DNA of 64,000 bases from Neolewinella aurantiaca (GTDB lineage: Bacteria; Bacteroidota; Bacteroidia; Chitinophagales; Saprospiraceae). Within the stretch, counting starts at the first letter, position 1; each line of letters begins with the position of its first letter. The notes beneath the pieces were generated by a model. That model was not told the DNA's origin. It searched no databases and saw only the letters and a list, made by a program, of their open reading frames with translations. Shown piece after piece: positions 32,732 through 42,637 of the stretch. The stretch covers positions 124,001 to 188,000 of the forward strand of contig NZ_VOXD01000004.1 of assembly GCF_008014675.1 (NCBI RefSeq). Direction: 5' to 3'. A program made the position numbers and the translations under genes.

Positions 32732-34267
32732 TTACTTCACGGATACTTCAAAAGAGTGGTTCGCGGCGCGTACTTTCCCTTCTGCACTACGCGTAACCAC
32801 GAAGACGCGGTATTTGCCAATATCATCGGTAGCGGGAAGGTCGAAAGTGGCATCCCCGGCTCCGGTTTCCCAAAGTAGTACCGGGGAGATAGCGGGTACA
32901 TCACTTTCGGCGGCGTCACGAACCGGAAAGTCGGCTGCTGGCTGCAGCCCTTTGACGGAGAAGCTGTCTTCGGCGTCTGCTGCAGGGAATTTAGAAAGGC
33001 CACGGATGGTTTCGATACGGACCACACCGTTGTTCCCTAATGCAGGGAAATTGCGCCGCAACTCACTTCCTACGTAATAGAAGGCGAGGTAACGAATCTC
33101 GGAAGGGGAGAGGTTCATGACGTAATTATCGTCCCGGGTAAGGCGGCCGTCGATGATGTAAAGCGGGTTTTCACCGAAGTAGCGCTGATTGGGTGCGTTG
33201 TACAGCCGGGCGGTGTAGTTGCCTTTCTTTAGCCGCACTTTGAGCTCTCCCGCTACCTCTTTGAAGAAGGTGAACATGTCCGGAAAAGCCTTGTAATCCT
33301 GCACATTAAAGTCCCGGTTGGGCCGCACTTCGCGGGGTGTTTCCCGGCTTGCGGCAGCATCGATTTCGGTTTCTACGGTCGCGAACAACTGGTAGATTTT
33401 ACGGCGACGCCGGCTTAAATCGATGTAAGTGGCGACGGCCTGGGTAACGACTGGCTTCTCTGCGATTGGAGATAACTTGAACTCTACGGTAGATGGTTTC
33501 AGATCAGCACCGTTCAAATCTCGAAGCTGGAGCATTTTCTCCCCTTCAAAAGGAGGAGTCTGGAGGGTTACACTTCCTGCTTCGTCTGACTTGGCGAAGC
33601 CGAATTCGTAGCGGTTGGGGTCGAAAACGGGCAGAAGGTTGGTGGTCAGGGGAGTGCCCGCAGCCGTCATAACCTCAGCGGGGTAGAACAGAGTGTCTAC
33701 CCAAGTGTCGGCAGCCGGAATATTGGAACCACCGGAGGTAAGAAAGAAGGCTTCTGCGTTAGACGTAATGACGTCTTCGTTGACAATGCTGAGGCTGTAC
33801 GCATCACCGTTGGTGCCGGAAAGGGTAAGCTTGTTGCCGGTCATGCCGAGTGCAAGCCCCGCCGCAGGCGGGGTGTCAGAAGCGGCCGTATTCCCTTCGG
33901 CCTCGCTGGGCTCAACGCGCTTATCCGCGTAGACAGGGTGGCGTACAGTCCCGATGTCAAGGGTTTGTCCGCTGGAAGAGAGCCCGGTAAAGGAGACACG
34001 GAAATAGCCGGTTTGAGCCTCAAAAGGCCAACGATAGTACCCTTGGTAGCGGCCACCGTCTTCGGCGGAGAGAAAGAAATAGTCGATGGCGTCACCGTTG
34101 GGGCTATAGACGGTTGCTCTCACTTTGGGGGGAGCCGGGCTGGGCGGGTACACCGAAAACCAGGCTACTTCGCCCGCTACATGGAAGGGGCGGTCGAAAT
34201 GAACAGATGTCTGGGCCGAAACCGCACCCATCGTCAGGAAAAGAATAAATACTGTCAGCAAACGCAT
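32732..34267 (-). CDS. Exported MG2-like protein with TonB-plug-like end, unknown role
   Basis: A 511-residue protein with a signal peptide (MRLLTVFILFLTMGAVSAQ). The N-terminal domain (about 20-120; HVAGEVAWFSVY, DAIDYFFLSAEDGGRYQGYY) resembles the MG2 domain of alpha-2-macroglobulin-like proteins. The C-terminal part (NPLYIIDGRLTRDDNYVMNL, then IRYLAFYYVGSELRRNF) resembles the plug region of TonB-dependent receptors, but there is no barrel. It is the last gene of a minus-strand series with the DUF4249 lipoprotein and TonB receptor (spacing 75 and about 100 bp), suggesting a shared outer-membrane uptake or assembly role. Domain calls are by pattern. Confidence 0.6.
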   Translation of the reverse strand: MRLLTVFILFLTMGAVSAQTSVHFDRPFHVAGEVAWFSVYPPSPAPPKVRATVYSPNGDAIDYFFLSAEDGGRYQGYYRWPFEAQTGYFRVSFTGLSSSGQTLDIGTVRHPVYADKRVEPSEAEGNTAASDTPPAAGLALGMTGNKLTLSGTNGDAYSLSIVNEDVITSNAEAFFLTSGGSNIPAADTWVDTLFYPAEVMTAAGTPLTTNLLPVFDPNRYEFGFAKSDEAGSVTLQTPPFEGEKMLQLRDLNGADLKPSTVEFKLSPIAEKPVVTQAVATYIDLSRRRRKIYQLFATVETEIDAAASRETPREVRPNRDFNVQDYKAFPDMFTFFKEVAGELKVRLKKGNYTARLYNAPNQRYFGENPLYIIDGRLTRDDNYVMNLSPSEIRYLAFYYVGSELRRNFPALGNNGVVRIETIRGLSKFPAADAEDSFSVKGLQPAADFPVRDAAESDVPAISPVLLWETGAGDATFDLPATDDIGKYRVFVVTRSAEGKVRAANHSFEVSVK

Positions 34268-34342
34268 GGCTGGGAAATTGGAGGAGTTAGAGGGATTTGC
34301 AGCGTCGGGTTTGCCCGATGCCCGTGGTAGCGAAAGCCGGTA

Positions 34343-35413
34343 CTAAAGCTCCCACCACGGCGGGCGGATGGTTGTGGAAGTATTGCTTGCTACCAGACAA
34401 TCGGTACACCTGTTGACAGGTGGCGGCATGGGGGAGTTAAGCGGACAGGCGGCGGTAGGGTTGCCGGCCTGTTCCTTTGTAACCGGAACACGAATGATGG
34501 AAGGCTGCGTGACATAAAAATAGCCGAATACATTGTCGATACTGCCATCCTCGCTTTTCACGTTACCGATGACCGGGCCGCCGGGGGCTTCGAATATGCT
34601 GAGTTCGGTACTCGCAATGGCGCTCACCTGATCGAAGTACGTGAAAGCCTCGCGGGAGATGGCTTCCTGCCGGATTTCCATATAGTTGGCTTCGGCGTAA
34701 CGGAAAGAGACGGGGTTTTTACCCAAAGAGTAATCATTGAGCTCGGTTACGTTTGAGCTGGGGCCTACAACCTTTACGGAAGTTCCCTCAAAAGGCAGGT
34801 CGATATAGCAGGTTTTTATCCCGGTAGAGGTATCGCTGCTCATGTCGGTTTGCTGGTAGTATTCAGTGAGGAGCCACCGCACGTAGGCGGAAGATCCGTC
34901 GGGGTAGCGCAGAGGGGTGGAAATGGTGTACTCGATGGCGGGCTCTTCTCCCGGCACGCCTACCTGGTTTTCTACCGTTATGGTGGTTAGAGTTGCCGAG
35001 GCACTGCTGGCCTCGAGGGTAGGAGGCAGGGTCTCGGGCGTACTGACAAAGGTGTTGCCCTCGCGGGTACGGACGACGACGTTGAATTCCATCCCCTCTT
35101 CGGTCCGGAACGAAGGATCTCCGGCAGGGATGGTGGCACGGTAGATACCATCGCGGTAGAGCAGTTCGAGTTCCTGGCCGTCATTGTTTACGATGCGGAC
35201 ATCGGCGGTAACGATCTGCCCGGGGCGGTTGCTGTTCTCGAAGCGGAAGAGTTCTTCCAGCAAGACTTCGGCGTCCGTGAATTCCTCATCGACCAGGAGG
35301 CGCCCCGACACAACAATTCCGTCGGGTAGGGGAAGCCCCTGGGTAAGATCAATCTCATCGACACATCCGAAAAGGAGGACCGCCAGGAGGGCGGCTAAAG
35401 AGATACGTTTCAT
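34343..35413 (-). CDS. DUF4249 family outer-membrane lipoprotein
   Basis: A 356-residue lipoprotein with signal peptide and lipobox LLFGC (Cys17), followed by VDEIDL and the family text with LPDGIVVSGRLLVDEEFTDAEVLLEE-type strands (about 25-60). DUF4249 genes are characteristically next to TonB-dependent receptors in Bacteroidota, as here, and are presumed to be surface or periplasmic partners of the receptor. The body is beta-rich; a conserved Cys pair lies near the C-terminus (CTDC-like segment). It lies 105 bp after the receptor gene in the same direction, with an interspersed element in the gap. Confidence 0.85.
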   Translation of the reverse strand: MKRISLAALLAVLLFGCVDEIDLTQGLPLPDGIVVSGRLLVDEEFTDAEVLLEELFRFENSNRPGQIVTADVRIVNNDGQELELLYRDGIYRATIPAGDPSFRTEEGMEFNVVVRTREGNTFVSTPETLPPTLEASSASATLTTITVENQVGVPGEEPAIEYTISTPLRYPDGSSAYVRWLLTEYYQQTDMSSDTSTGIKTCYIDLPFEGTSVKVVGPSSNVTELNDYSLGKNPVSFRYAEANYMEIRQEAISREAFTYFDQVSAIASTELSIFEAPGGPVIGNVKSEDGSIDNVFGYFYVTQPSIIRVPVTKEQAGNPTAACPLNSPMPPPVNRCTDCLVASNTSTTIRPPWWEL

Positions 35414-35479
35414 TGGGTATGGTTTAGAATCAGGGGGCGGTTACACGGTGCGGGCAGGGCGGCATTTCCCAACGCTTCT

Positions 35480-35498
35480 CTGCACCTGCGTTTGCGCC
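35480..35498 (+). repeat. Interspersed GC element, copy R10 (intergenic)
   Basis: CTGCACCTGCGTTTGCGCC, between the DUF4249 gene and the TonB receptor gene, opposite in direction to both. Confidence 0.65.
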
Positions 35499-35517
35499 AT
35501 ACTGCAATCGCTGTTTT

Positions 35518-38286
35518 TTAACGGGTTTCGATGTTGAACGTGATGGCGGGAAATACGGTGCCGAGGACCGCCAGGCGGTTGGCAACGTTGCTGCGGTCGG
35601 GGGCCTGGGTGTAATAGACCGAGAAGGCATTCTTGCGACCGTAAACGTTGTAGAGCGAAATGGTCCAGCTCGTTTGTACCTTCTTGGTTTCATCGTATCC
35701 TTTACCCAGGGTGTAGGCAAGATCGAGGCGGTGGTAATCAGGAATGCGGACCGCGTTGCGGTCGCTGTAGACGGGAACGGAAAGTCCGTTTTCCACCCGG
35801 TAGCTGCCTACCGGTGCGGTTACGGGCCGCCCCGTGCCGTAAGTGAAGTTGGCGGTCAGGGTATTTCTTTTATTGGGGTTCCAGTTGATGGTGGCCACGA
35901 AGTTGTGGGGTTTATCGAAGTTGGAGTTGTAATACTCGCCACCGTTGATGCCAGCGATCTTACGCTGGGTGCTGGAGTAGGTGTAACTGAGCAGACCGTT
36001 GAGTGTACCGACCTTGCGCTTGGCACTAAGCTCGAGACCGTAAGCCCGTCCTTCACCGATCAGGATTTCTGTTTCCAGACTGGGGTTTACGATCACTTCG
36101 GCGAAGTCGCGGTAGTCCCACAACTCATCGATTTGGCGGGCGTAAATTTCGGCACCGAGCTCAACGTTGTTGTTGTCTTTATTGATGAAGTAACCCAGCG
36201 ATACGTTGTGACTCAGAAAAGGAGGAATGTAGCGGGTCGCCAACTGATACTGTGAACTGGGAGTAGGAGAATCGCTTACGTAGATCTGGTTGAGGAACTG
36301 CGCCGTACGGCCGTATCCTGCCCGGATAGAAGCGTTGCCGTTGAGGCGGAAACGCATACTCAGGCGTGGTTGCAGACTGTTGAAGGAGGTGATGAGGTCT
36401 CCTGACCCGTAGCGAACGGAGTCGATGATTCCGCCCCGCACAGGAATGTCATCTTCGTAGAGGTTTTCGGTACCGGGGCCGAGGAAACGGTAATTGGTGT
36501 AGCGCAATCCTGCACTGATGCTGAACCGGTCGCTGACGGCGTAGTCCACACTGCCGAAGGCGCTGGCCTCCATGGCCTGTTCATCTTCAAGGCCTGCGGG
36601 GTCCACAAAGGATTCATCAGAGGCGGGCGCGCGGCTGCCCGGATTTACGGTGAAACGGTTGATTTCTAATCCGCCTTCAAATTGCATCTTCTCCGTAGCA
36701 TCGAAGTTGATCTTTGGCTTGATGGTGAAGTACTGGATTCCGTTGTCGACCTGCTCGGCGGTTAACGCCCGGAGATCGCTTTGGCTGCTTTGGTAGTCGC
36801 TGAAGACGAGGCTGAGGTCGCCATAGAGCTTGTCGCTGAAAATTTGTTTCCAGGTAGCCTGCCCCATCGTTGTCTGGTAGTCGAAGGCGAAGGTTTCGTT
36901 GTAGTTGAATTCGTCCTGCGAGCCGTAGCCCTGAAGGATCAGCGTGGAGTTCTCGCCGATGCGCTGCGTGAAGCGCAGGTTGCCATCGAAGAAGAAGGTG
37001 CTGGAGTTTTTCACTTCGTCCACGCTGGCGAGTTTAAGGGCCCAGTCGGCGTAGCTGGAGCGTGCCCCGAAGATGAAACTGCTGCGGTCCTTCACAATCG
37101 GTCCTTCCAGCATCACCTTTCCGGTAACGGGGCCGATACCGGCCTTGACGCGGAAGTGGTCGAAGTTGCCGTCGCGCAACTGAACGTCGAGGACCGAAGC
37201 GAGGCGGCCACCAAAACGAGCGGGCATGTTGGCTTTGTAGAGGTCTACCGATTTGATCACATCGGCATTGTACGTGCTGAAAAAGCCAAGTGCGTGGCTG
37301 GAGTTGATGAGTGCGCCGTTGTCCATCAGCAAGAGGTTCTGATCGATTTCTCCGCCGCGGACGTTAAAGCCGGAGGCGCCTTCACCGATGGAACTTACGC
37401 CGGGGTTAAGCAGCAAAGCTTTTACAACATCGGCTTCGCCCATGAAAGTAGGCAGTTTTTCGAGCTGTGCCAGGTCGAGACGCTGCACGCCGGCCTGCAC
37501 GCGGTTGACGTTAGCATCGGCGGCCTGCTCGGTGACCACGATTTCCTGAAGATTGGTGCCGGAGGCACCGAGTGCGATGTCGTACTCACCACTACCGTTC
37601 ACTTTTATTTCGCGGCGGTTGGCACCGAAGCCGACGTAGGAGATGATCATCGTATAACTGCCGGGGCGAAGTTTCAGTTCGTAGTTGCCGTCAATATCTG
37701 TTGCGGCAGCAGCGGTGTTGTTTTCAACCTGTACGGTGGCACCGATGAAAGTCTCGCCCGTAGACTGATCGGTTATTTTTCCGGTGATGGTTGCCAGGCC
37801 GTCGGCACCGAGACTTTCGAGGGTGCCGATGTAAGCAGGGCCAGAGGGCTCTCCCTGGCTGGTGGCGGGGAGGTCTTCCTCGATCCGGTCGGCAACGGCG
37901 GCGTAGTACGCCGCGTCGAATTCTGTACCGATAGTGATTGCGGAGCCAATTACGTAAACACGATCGCGGTAATCCACAAAATCAAGGACGGAGCCCTTGA
38001 GGATGGCATCGAGGGCTTCCCGCATGGTGGCGTCTTTCAGGTCGAGGCTGATGTCGCTTTTTGGGAGCTGGTCTTCTTCAAAAAATACCTTTACCGGCAA
38101 GTTTGCGTTGATCTGGCGCAGGGCTTCTGCACGGGAGATCGAAGCATCCGTCAGGTTCAAAGTTACGGGAGCTCTTTGGGCACTTATTCCGTTACAAGCA
38201 TCGGGACCGGCAATCGCGCATATCAATATGTCGCTGACGCAGGTGCATAGCAAGATTAGGAAGGCAATGGGAATTAACTGTTTCAT
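35518..38286 (-). CDS. TonB-dependent receptor with STN and carboxypeptidase-regulatory domains
   Basis: A 922-residue outer-membrane receptor. A signal peptide is followed by a secretin/TonB short N-terminal (STN) domain (about residues 40-115; VKVFFEEDQLPKSDISLDLK), a carboxypeptidase-like regulatory domain (about 155-245; ITGKITDQSTGETFIGATV), the plug (about 255-390; GEGASGFNVRGGEIDQNLLL) and a 22-stranded barrel ending in Thr-Arg. It imports a large substrate or transduces a signal with TonB energy. STN-containing receptors are often regulated by a FecR/sigma pair, but none is adjacent here. The substrate is unknown. It leads the minus-strand group with DUF4249 and the MG2-like gene. Confidence 0.93.
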   Translation of the reverse strand: MKQLIPIAFLILLCTCVSDILICAIAGPDACNGISAQRAPVTLNLTDASISRAEALRQINANLPVKVFFEEDQLPKSDISLDLKDATMREALDAILKGSVLDFVDYRDRVYVIGSAITIGTEFDAAYYAAVADRIEEDLPATSQGEPSGPAYIGTLESLGADGLATITGKITDQSTGETFIGATVQVENNTAAAATDIDGNYELKLRPGSYTMIISYVGFGANRREIKVNGSGEYDIALGASGTNLQEIVVTEQAADANVNRVQAGVQRLDLAQLEKLPTFMGEADVVKALLLNPGVSSIGEGASGFNVRGGEIDQNLLLMDNGALINSSHALGFFSTYNADVIKSVDLYKANMPARFGGRLASVLDVQLRDGNFDHFRVKAGIGPVTGKVMLEGPIVKDRSSFIFGARSSYADWALKLASVDEVKNSSTFFFDGNLRFTQRIGENSTLILQGYGSQDEFNYNETFAFDYQTTMGQATWKQIFSDKLYGDLSLVFSDYQSSQSDLRALTAEQVDNGIQYFTIKPKINFDATEKMQFEGGLEINRFTVNPGSRAPASDESFVDPAGLEDEQAMEASAFGSVDYAVSDRFSISAGLRYTNYRFLGPGTENLYEDDIPVRGGIIDSVRYGSGDLITSFNSLQPRLSMRFRLNGNASIRAGYGRTAQFLNQIYVSDSPTPSSQYQLATRYIPPFLSHNVSLGYFINKDNNNVELGAEIYARQIDELWDYRDFAEVIVNPSLETEILIGEGRAYGLELSAKRKVGTLNGLLSYTYSSTQRKIAGINGGEYYNSNFDKPHNFVATINWNPNKRNTLTANFTYGTGRPVTAPVGSYRVENGLSVPVYSDRNAVRIPDYHRLDLAYTLGKGYDETKKVQTSWTISLYNVYGRKNAFSVYYTQAPDRSNVANRLAVLGTVFPAITFNIETR

Positions 38287-38759
38287 TTTAGTTGTTGACT
38301 GGGGTGATCGCGTGATCCTGCCGCTAATGTACGTAGTAAAAAGCCTTATGCATCGGCCTGGGCCCTCAAGAAACCGGCCAATGGTAAGCTGGACAACGAA
38401 AATAGGCTGCCGCTTAAAATTCTGTAACGGTGGGTAAAGTACACTAAAAAGGGATAATCGGTTTTGTTTTATTTTGTTTTTCGAAATTATTTATGGTTGG
38501 GATTGGTTTCGCTTTGTTGAAACCCAAAATAGACTATGATTAACCACCCCGTGAAAGGGCCATAATGACCGGATATACACGGGGAAACTTGTTTGTTTAA
38601 CCGGTTATTTTTTCTAAACCGGAGTGGCTCTTGCTGTGAGGGCGGTTCTTTTGGAGGAGGGCATGGTCATCCGGCGAATGAACGAGTAACCAGAAACGTT
38701 GCTTTGCACCTGCGTCCGCGCCAGTGCCGTACCTTTACGACGCATACCAATCTGACCAA
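38287..38759. other. Divergent promoter region with an interspersed element
   Basis: No gene supported in 473 bases between the divergent receptor and PorE-like genes. An AT-rich stretch (about 38458-38530) and the interspersed copy R11 (38703-38722) are the visible features. TATTTTCG on the minus strand (about 38396-38403) is a weak -7 candidate. Confidence 0.4.
38703..38722 (+). repeat. Interspersed GC element, copy R11 (intergenic)
   Basis: TTTGCACCTGCGTCCGCGCC, 38 bp upstream of and in the same direction as the PorE-like gene. Confidence 0.75.
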
Positions 38760-40706
38760 ATGAAATCCGCGTTCTTTTTACTTCTGTTTTTCGTTGCAAC
38801 AGCATTACCTGCTCAGGGCACACTCCTGACCAGCGTAGTGAACAGTGAAATAGAAATCGAGAACTGCGCCCGTATTAACGACCGGGAAGTTCAGTTCGGG
38901 CCCGCCGTGTACGGAGAAGACCTCGTGTTTCTGACGAGGCCACGTGTAGGCAACATCGATCCGCTGACGCGTAAGACCTATTTCAAGCTTTTCCGTTCTC
39001 CGCTGGGCCGTGATGGTATGCCGGCGCGCGCCAAAAAATTTTCTGTAGAACTCAATTCAAATTACAACGAAGGCCCGGTTTCTTTCACCCAGGAAGACAG
39101 GGTGATCTTTTTTACCCGGACACAGCTCGACGACGGTGCCACGATTGAGGACCTGAACGGCAAGGCCAACCTGGGCATCTACTCTGCTTATCGTGCTGAA
39201 TACGACTGGGCCGGCGTGCGTGCTTTACCTTTCAATGGCCGGAATTTCAGTAACCAGCATCCTTCGGTTACGCCGGATGGTCGCCGGGTTTTCTTCTCCA
39301 GTAACCGCGAAGGCGGGTACGGCGGGTACGATCTGTACTTCTCGGACTTTTTCGAAGGTCGCTGGAGTGATGCCATCAATATGGGGCCCGATATCAATAC
39401 GGAAGCCAACGAAGCGTTCCCTCATATTCACCCGAGTGGCCGGCTGTTCTTTTCAAGCCAGGGCCATGGCGGCCAGGGTGGCTACGATATTTTTATGGTA
39501 GACCTCAGCGGTCGTCGGTGGGGCTCGGTGATTAACCTGCCCACCCCCGTGAATTCGCCGGGCGATGATGTAGGGATAACCCTTACGCCCGATGGTACAC
39601 GGGCATACCTTGCTTCCGATCGGGAGGGAGGAATGGGGATGGACGATATCTACATGTTGCGCCTGAAACAGGGAATTACCTCTCTACAGGGGCCCGAAAT
39701 CGACGGAGAAACATTTACCGTTTACGACGGAGCCAACAGCCGCCGGGTTAGCGGCGCCCAGGTCTGGTTCGGGGAAGTAGACCCATCTGGCCGGTTACCG
39801 GCCAGTTATTACTCGTTTGAGCTGGAGCAGAAAGCAGGCGAAAAGAAGTTGGTCCCGGTAGTGAAACCTTTAGGGTTGCTTGCTCCTTCTTCGCTGAGGA
39901 CCGATCGCGAGGGAAGTCTGAGGCTAGAGCTCACCGTTGGCAAAACCTACGAACTGCGGGTGTATAAAGACGGGTTCTCTCCGGATGTACTTCGGTTCAT
40001 TTACACAAAAAACGGTCCCAGCCGGCCGTTGGTGATGACACTTTTGCCCAACAATTGCCGGCTCGTTTCGGGCCGGATCTGGGACGTGAAGGGAGGAGGT
40101 ATCGAGAACGTACCGATTCAGTTTCGTCCGGAAAACTGCAATGCTGCCAGTATATCGACGAGTACGGACGCAGCGGGAAACTATGAGATTTGTCTGCCCA
40201 TGGGCTGCAACTTTATGGCGGTAGCGGGGCGGCCCGGCTACCAAACGGGGACCGGGCGTCTTTCTGCCGAACAGTTGGCGGGGAGCGAACTTCCGGTCTT
40301 TGATATAGCATTGCAACCTGAGGGTAACGTTAGCCGGAGAGGACTGAATACAGTAGATGCTGTTCTTTCCTTGCCAGGACTGAATTTTTTCGACAATACG
40401 GCTATTCTACAGGAGAATCTTTCTCCCGATTTAGACTTGATTCAACGGTTGCTGGAAACCCGACCGGACGTTAATTTCCTGATTATAGCTCATACAGATG
40501 GGGTTGGCAGTCAGGCTGAATTGCTTCAGATGGGGGAAAAGCGGGCGGAGGCCGTTCGTCAGAGTCTGTTGCTGCGCGGGGTCGAAAATAATCGGTTACG
40601 GACGGTCTCTTACGGCAATGCTTACCGTCTCCGGCAGTGTACCAATTGCACCACAGCAGACTTTGCTGCAAATACCCGACTGGAGGCCAAGGTGATCGGC
40701 TGGTAG
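38760..40706 (+). CDS. PorE-like OmpA family protein with PD40 repeats
   Basis: A 648-residue exported protein beginning MKSAFFLLLFFVATALP (signal peptide; ATG 38760 chosen over 38724). A WD40-like/PD40 beta-propeller (about residues 30-330) has repeats RVFFSSNREGGYGGYDLYF, RLFFSSQGHGGQGGYDIFM and RAYLASDREGGMGMDDIYM. It is followed by a carboxypeptidase regulatory-like region (about 430-515) and a C-terminal OmpA peptidoglycan-binding domain (about 545-648) with IAHTDGVGSQAELLQMGEKRA. This is the architecture of PorE, a periplasmic T9SS component that contacts peptidoglycan. A true T9SS role is inferred, since other OmpA/PD40 proteins exist. An interspersed element sits 38 bp upstream. Confidence 0.82.
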   Translation: MKSAFFLLLFFVATALPAQGTLLTSVVNSEIEIENCARINDREVQFGPAVYGEDLVFLTRPRVGNIDPLTRKTYFKLFRSPLGRDGMPARAKKFSVELNSNYNEGPVSFTQEDRVIFFTRTQLDDGATIEDLNGKANLGIYSAYRAEYDWAGVRALPFNGRNFSNQHPSVTPDGRRVFFSSNREGGYGGYDLYFSDFFEGRWSDAINMGPDINTEANEAFPHIHPSGRLFFSSQGHGGQGGYDIFMVDLSGRRWGSVINLPTPVNSPGDDVGITLTPDGTRAYLASDREGGMGMDDIYMLRLKQGITSLQGPEIDGETFTVYDGANSRRVSGAQVWFGEVDPSGRLPASYYSFELEQKAGEKKLVPVVKPLGLLAPSSLRTDREGSLRLELTVGKTYELRVYKDGFSPDVLRFIYTKNGPSRPLVMTLLPNNCRLVSGRIWDVKGGGIENVPIQFRPENCNAASISTSTDAAGNYEICLPMGCNFMAVAGRPGYQTGTGRLSAEQLAGSELPVFDIALQPEGNVSRRGLNTVDAVLSLPGLNFFDNTAILQENLSPDLDLIQRLLETRPDVNFLIIAHTDGVGSQAELLQMGEKRAEAVRQSLLLRGVENNRLRTVSYGNAYRLRQCTNCTTADFAANTRLEAKVIGW

Positions 40707-40727
40707 GCATAAGGGGCAATTTTGCCT

Positions 40728-40735
40728 TATCTTTA
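40728..40735 (+). promoter_or_regulatory. -7-like element of radC
   Basis: TATCTTTA resembles TAnnTTTG and lies 56 bp before the ATG of radC; no clear -33. Confidence 0.35.
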
Positions 40736-40791
40736 CTGCGCAAAAGAGAAAGATTTCAACCGGTCCCCGGGCATTCGCCAGAGCAATAGCC

Positions 40792-41523
40792 ATGACGAAG
40801 ACCCCTTCTTCTTCCTCCTCCGCCTTACGTATCCGTGATCTCGGACCGGGTGATCAACCCCGCGAAAAACTGCTGGCGCACGGGCCGCGCTCCCTTTCGG
40901 ATGCCGAAATTATTGCGATTATTCTAGGATCGGGAATACCCGGTGCGTCCGCCCTTGATGTTGCCCGGCGGTTGCTGCTGTCGGTAGATCATAACCTGCA
41001 CGACCTGGCCCGCAGAGAAGTGGCTGATTTTCGTCGGTTTAAGGGAGTGGGCAAGGTCAGAGCGATTAAACTGGTTGCCGCCCTGGAACTAGGACGGAGA
41101 CGGGAAGCAGCACTGGTTCAGGAGAAGCCTGAACTGGGAAACAGCGAACAATGTTACCGGTTTCTGCGACCGGTTTTGGGGGATCTGCCCCACGAGGAAT
41201 TTTACCTTCTGGTACTCAACCGGGCTAACCGTTTACTCGGTTCTCACCTCATCAGCCGGGGCGGGGTGACGGGAACGGTGGCTGACGCGAAAACGATTTT
41301 CCGGGCTGCGCTTTCTCACGGCAGCGCTACGTCTTTAGTGCTGGCGCACAATCACCCCAGCGGGCAGGCGTTCCCGAGTCAGGCAGACATCCGGCTTACC
41401 CGTAAACTGCGCGACGGCGCCCGTAACCTCGATCTGTACGTTCTGGATCACGTCATTGTAGCGGGAGAGGGGTACTATAGCTTTGCAGACGCAGGAGTCC
41501 TCTATCCTGAGGATAACCATTGA
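40792..41523 (+). CDS. radC: RadC family JAMM/MPN+ protein
   Basis: A 243-residue protein. The N-terminal half (about residues 15-100) has the UPF0758 helical domain with LGPGDQPREKLLAHGPRSLS and helix-hairpin-helix-like FKGVGKVRAIKL. The C-terminal half is a JAMM metalloprotease-type domain with HNHPSGQAFPSQAD: His186, His188 and Asp199 as metal ligands and Ser196. Named a DNA repair protein historically, its role is unclear in most bacteria. The start follows an -7-like element. The gene stands alone after the PorE-like gene with an 85-bp gap. Confidence 0.9.
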   Translation: MTKTPSSSSSALRIRDLGPGDQPREKLLAHGPRSLSDAEIIAIILGSGIPGASALDVARRLLLSVDHNLHDLARREVADFRRFKGVGKVRAIKLVAALELGRRREAALVQEKPELGNSEQCYRFLRPVLGDLPHEEFYLLVLNRANRLLGSHLISRGGVTGTVADAKTIFRAALSHGSATSLVLAHNHPSGQAFPSQADIRLTRKLRDGARNLDLYVLDHVIVAGEGYYSFADAGVLYPEDNH

Positions 41524-41835
41524 ACATGAAGTGCTGTAATTTCCCGGGGCAGAGAGGATGAACCCACTAATGAGTGGGGGGTAGATGGCTTAACCGACGG
41601 GCTCCGGAGGCGTGTCGGGAGGCCGTTCGGGACGATGGGTGCAATGTTGTTTCGGGCGGGACAAGAGCGAATTTTGGTGGGGCAAAGCCAGTGTAACCCT
41701 CAATTTGCGGGCATGGATTTGCATCCAGAAACATCATACTATCCCGCTATCAATCCAGAAACCCTATCTTCGCGCCACAAATAGCGGATCGGGCCTCCCG
41801 AGCCAGCCCAACCACCAACATAAAACACAAGCTGT
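41524..41835. other. Noncoding region before efp
   Basis: No gene supported in 312 bases. TATCTTCG at 41765-41772 is a possible -7 element for efp. Confidence 0.4.
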
Positions 41836-42402
41836 ATGGCTACTACATCGGACATTAAGAACGGCTTTACGTTCAAGCACAACCAGGACATCTACACTAT
41901 CGTAGAGTTTCAACACGTGAAGCCAGGTAAGGGGCCGGCTTTCGTCCGTACCAAATTCAAAAGCCTTTCTACCGGCAAAGTCCTGACCGAAACTTTCCCC
42001 TCCGGCCACAAGATCGAAGAAGTACGCGTGGAGCGCCACAAGATGCAGTACCTCTACAAAGATGATATGGGGTACCACTTCATGAACAACGAAACCTATG
42101 ATCAGGCTGCGATTGCAGACTATCTGATCGAGAACCCGGGCATGCTGCGTGAAGGAGATACCGTAGAAGTATTGTACAATACGGAAAACAACTCTCCCCT
42201 TACGGTAGACCTGCCCCAGTACATCGAAATGGAAATCACCTACACTGAGCCAGGAATTAAAGGTGATACAGCGACCAATACGCTGAAACCTGCTACCGTA
42301 GAGACTGGTGCAGAAGTACGGGTGCCTTTGTTCATCAACGCCGGTGACCGGATCAAGATCGATACGCGCACCAACACTTACGTTTCCCGCGCTAAAGACT
42401 AG
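41836..42402 (+). CDS. efp: Translation elongation factor P
   Basis: A 188-residue protein of standard length with three beta-barrel domains. The KOW-like N-terminal domain has the loop with the modifiable lysine (Lys32) in KPGKGPAFVRTK; the middle domain has ENPGMLREGDTVEVLYN; the C-terminal domain has TYTEPGIKGDTATNT and VPLFINAGDRIKIDTR. EF-P rescues ribosomes stalled on consecutive prolines. It is followed by accB and accC on the same strand, an order common in Bacteroidota, though gaps of over 200 bp suggest separate promoters. Confidence 0.96.
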   Translation: MATTSDIKNGFTFKHNQDIYTIVEFQHVKPGKGPAFVRTKFKSLSTGKVLTETFPSGHKIEEVRVERHKMQYLYKDDMGYHFMNNETYDQAAIADYLIENPGMLREGDTVEVLYNTENNSPLTVDLPQYIEMEITYTEPGIKGDTATNTLKPATVETGAEVRVPLFINAGDRIKIDTRTNTYVSRAKD

Positions 42403-42637
42403 TAGGGCTGCAATACAGTCGTGTTGCTTTACGCGCGGATCTTCCGTGCACCGTGTAGCGACTATATTGTGCCATCGTGAGGTGTTCCTGTTCCCGCAAA
42501 TTGCTGCTGCCGAAATTATTTAGCATGCAGCAGTCTTGCTCTGCCCTCATAACGTGGCAGCGACGACAATACCCCACACGACATTATTATACGATTACAT
42601 TACTATTTATATTGAGGACCAAAACAAACTCGTCCGT

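Noticed and set aside
38232-38249. Further copy of the GC element inside the TonB receptor signal region
   Set aside because: Only GACGCAGGTGCA matches; the GCGC half is absent, so it is not counted as a copy.
36781-38250. Plus-strand open frame of 489 codons
   Set aside because: It is antisense to the N-terminal half of the TonB receptor, which has clear STN, CarboxypepD and plug motifs. The frame is a by-product of high-GC codon use.
41524-41835. tRNA or other RNA gene in the gap before efp
   Set aside because: I could not find an acceptor stem, anticodon loop or T-loop pattern here or in the other gaps.
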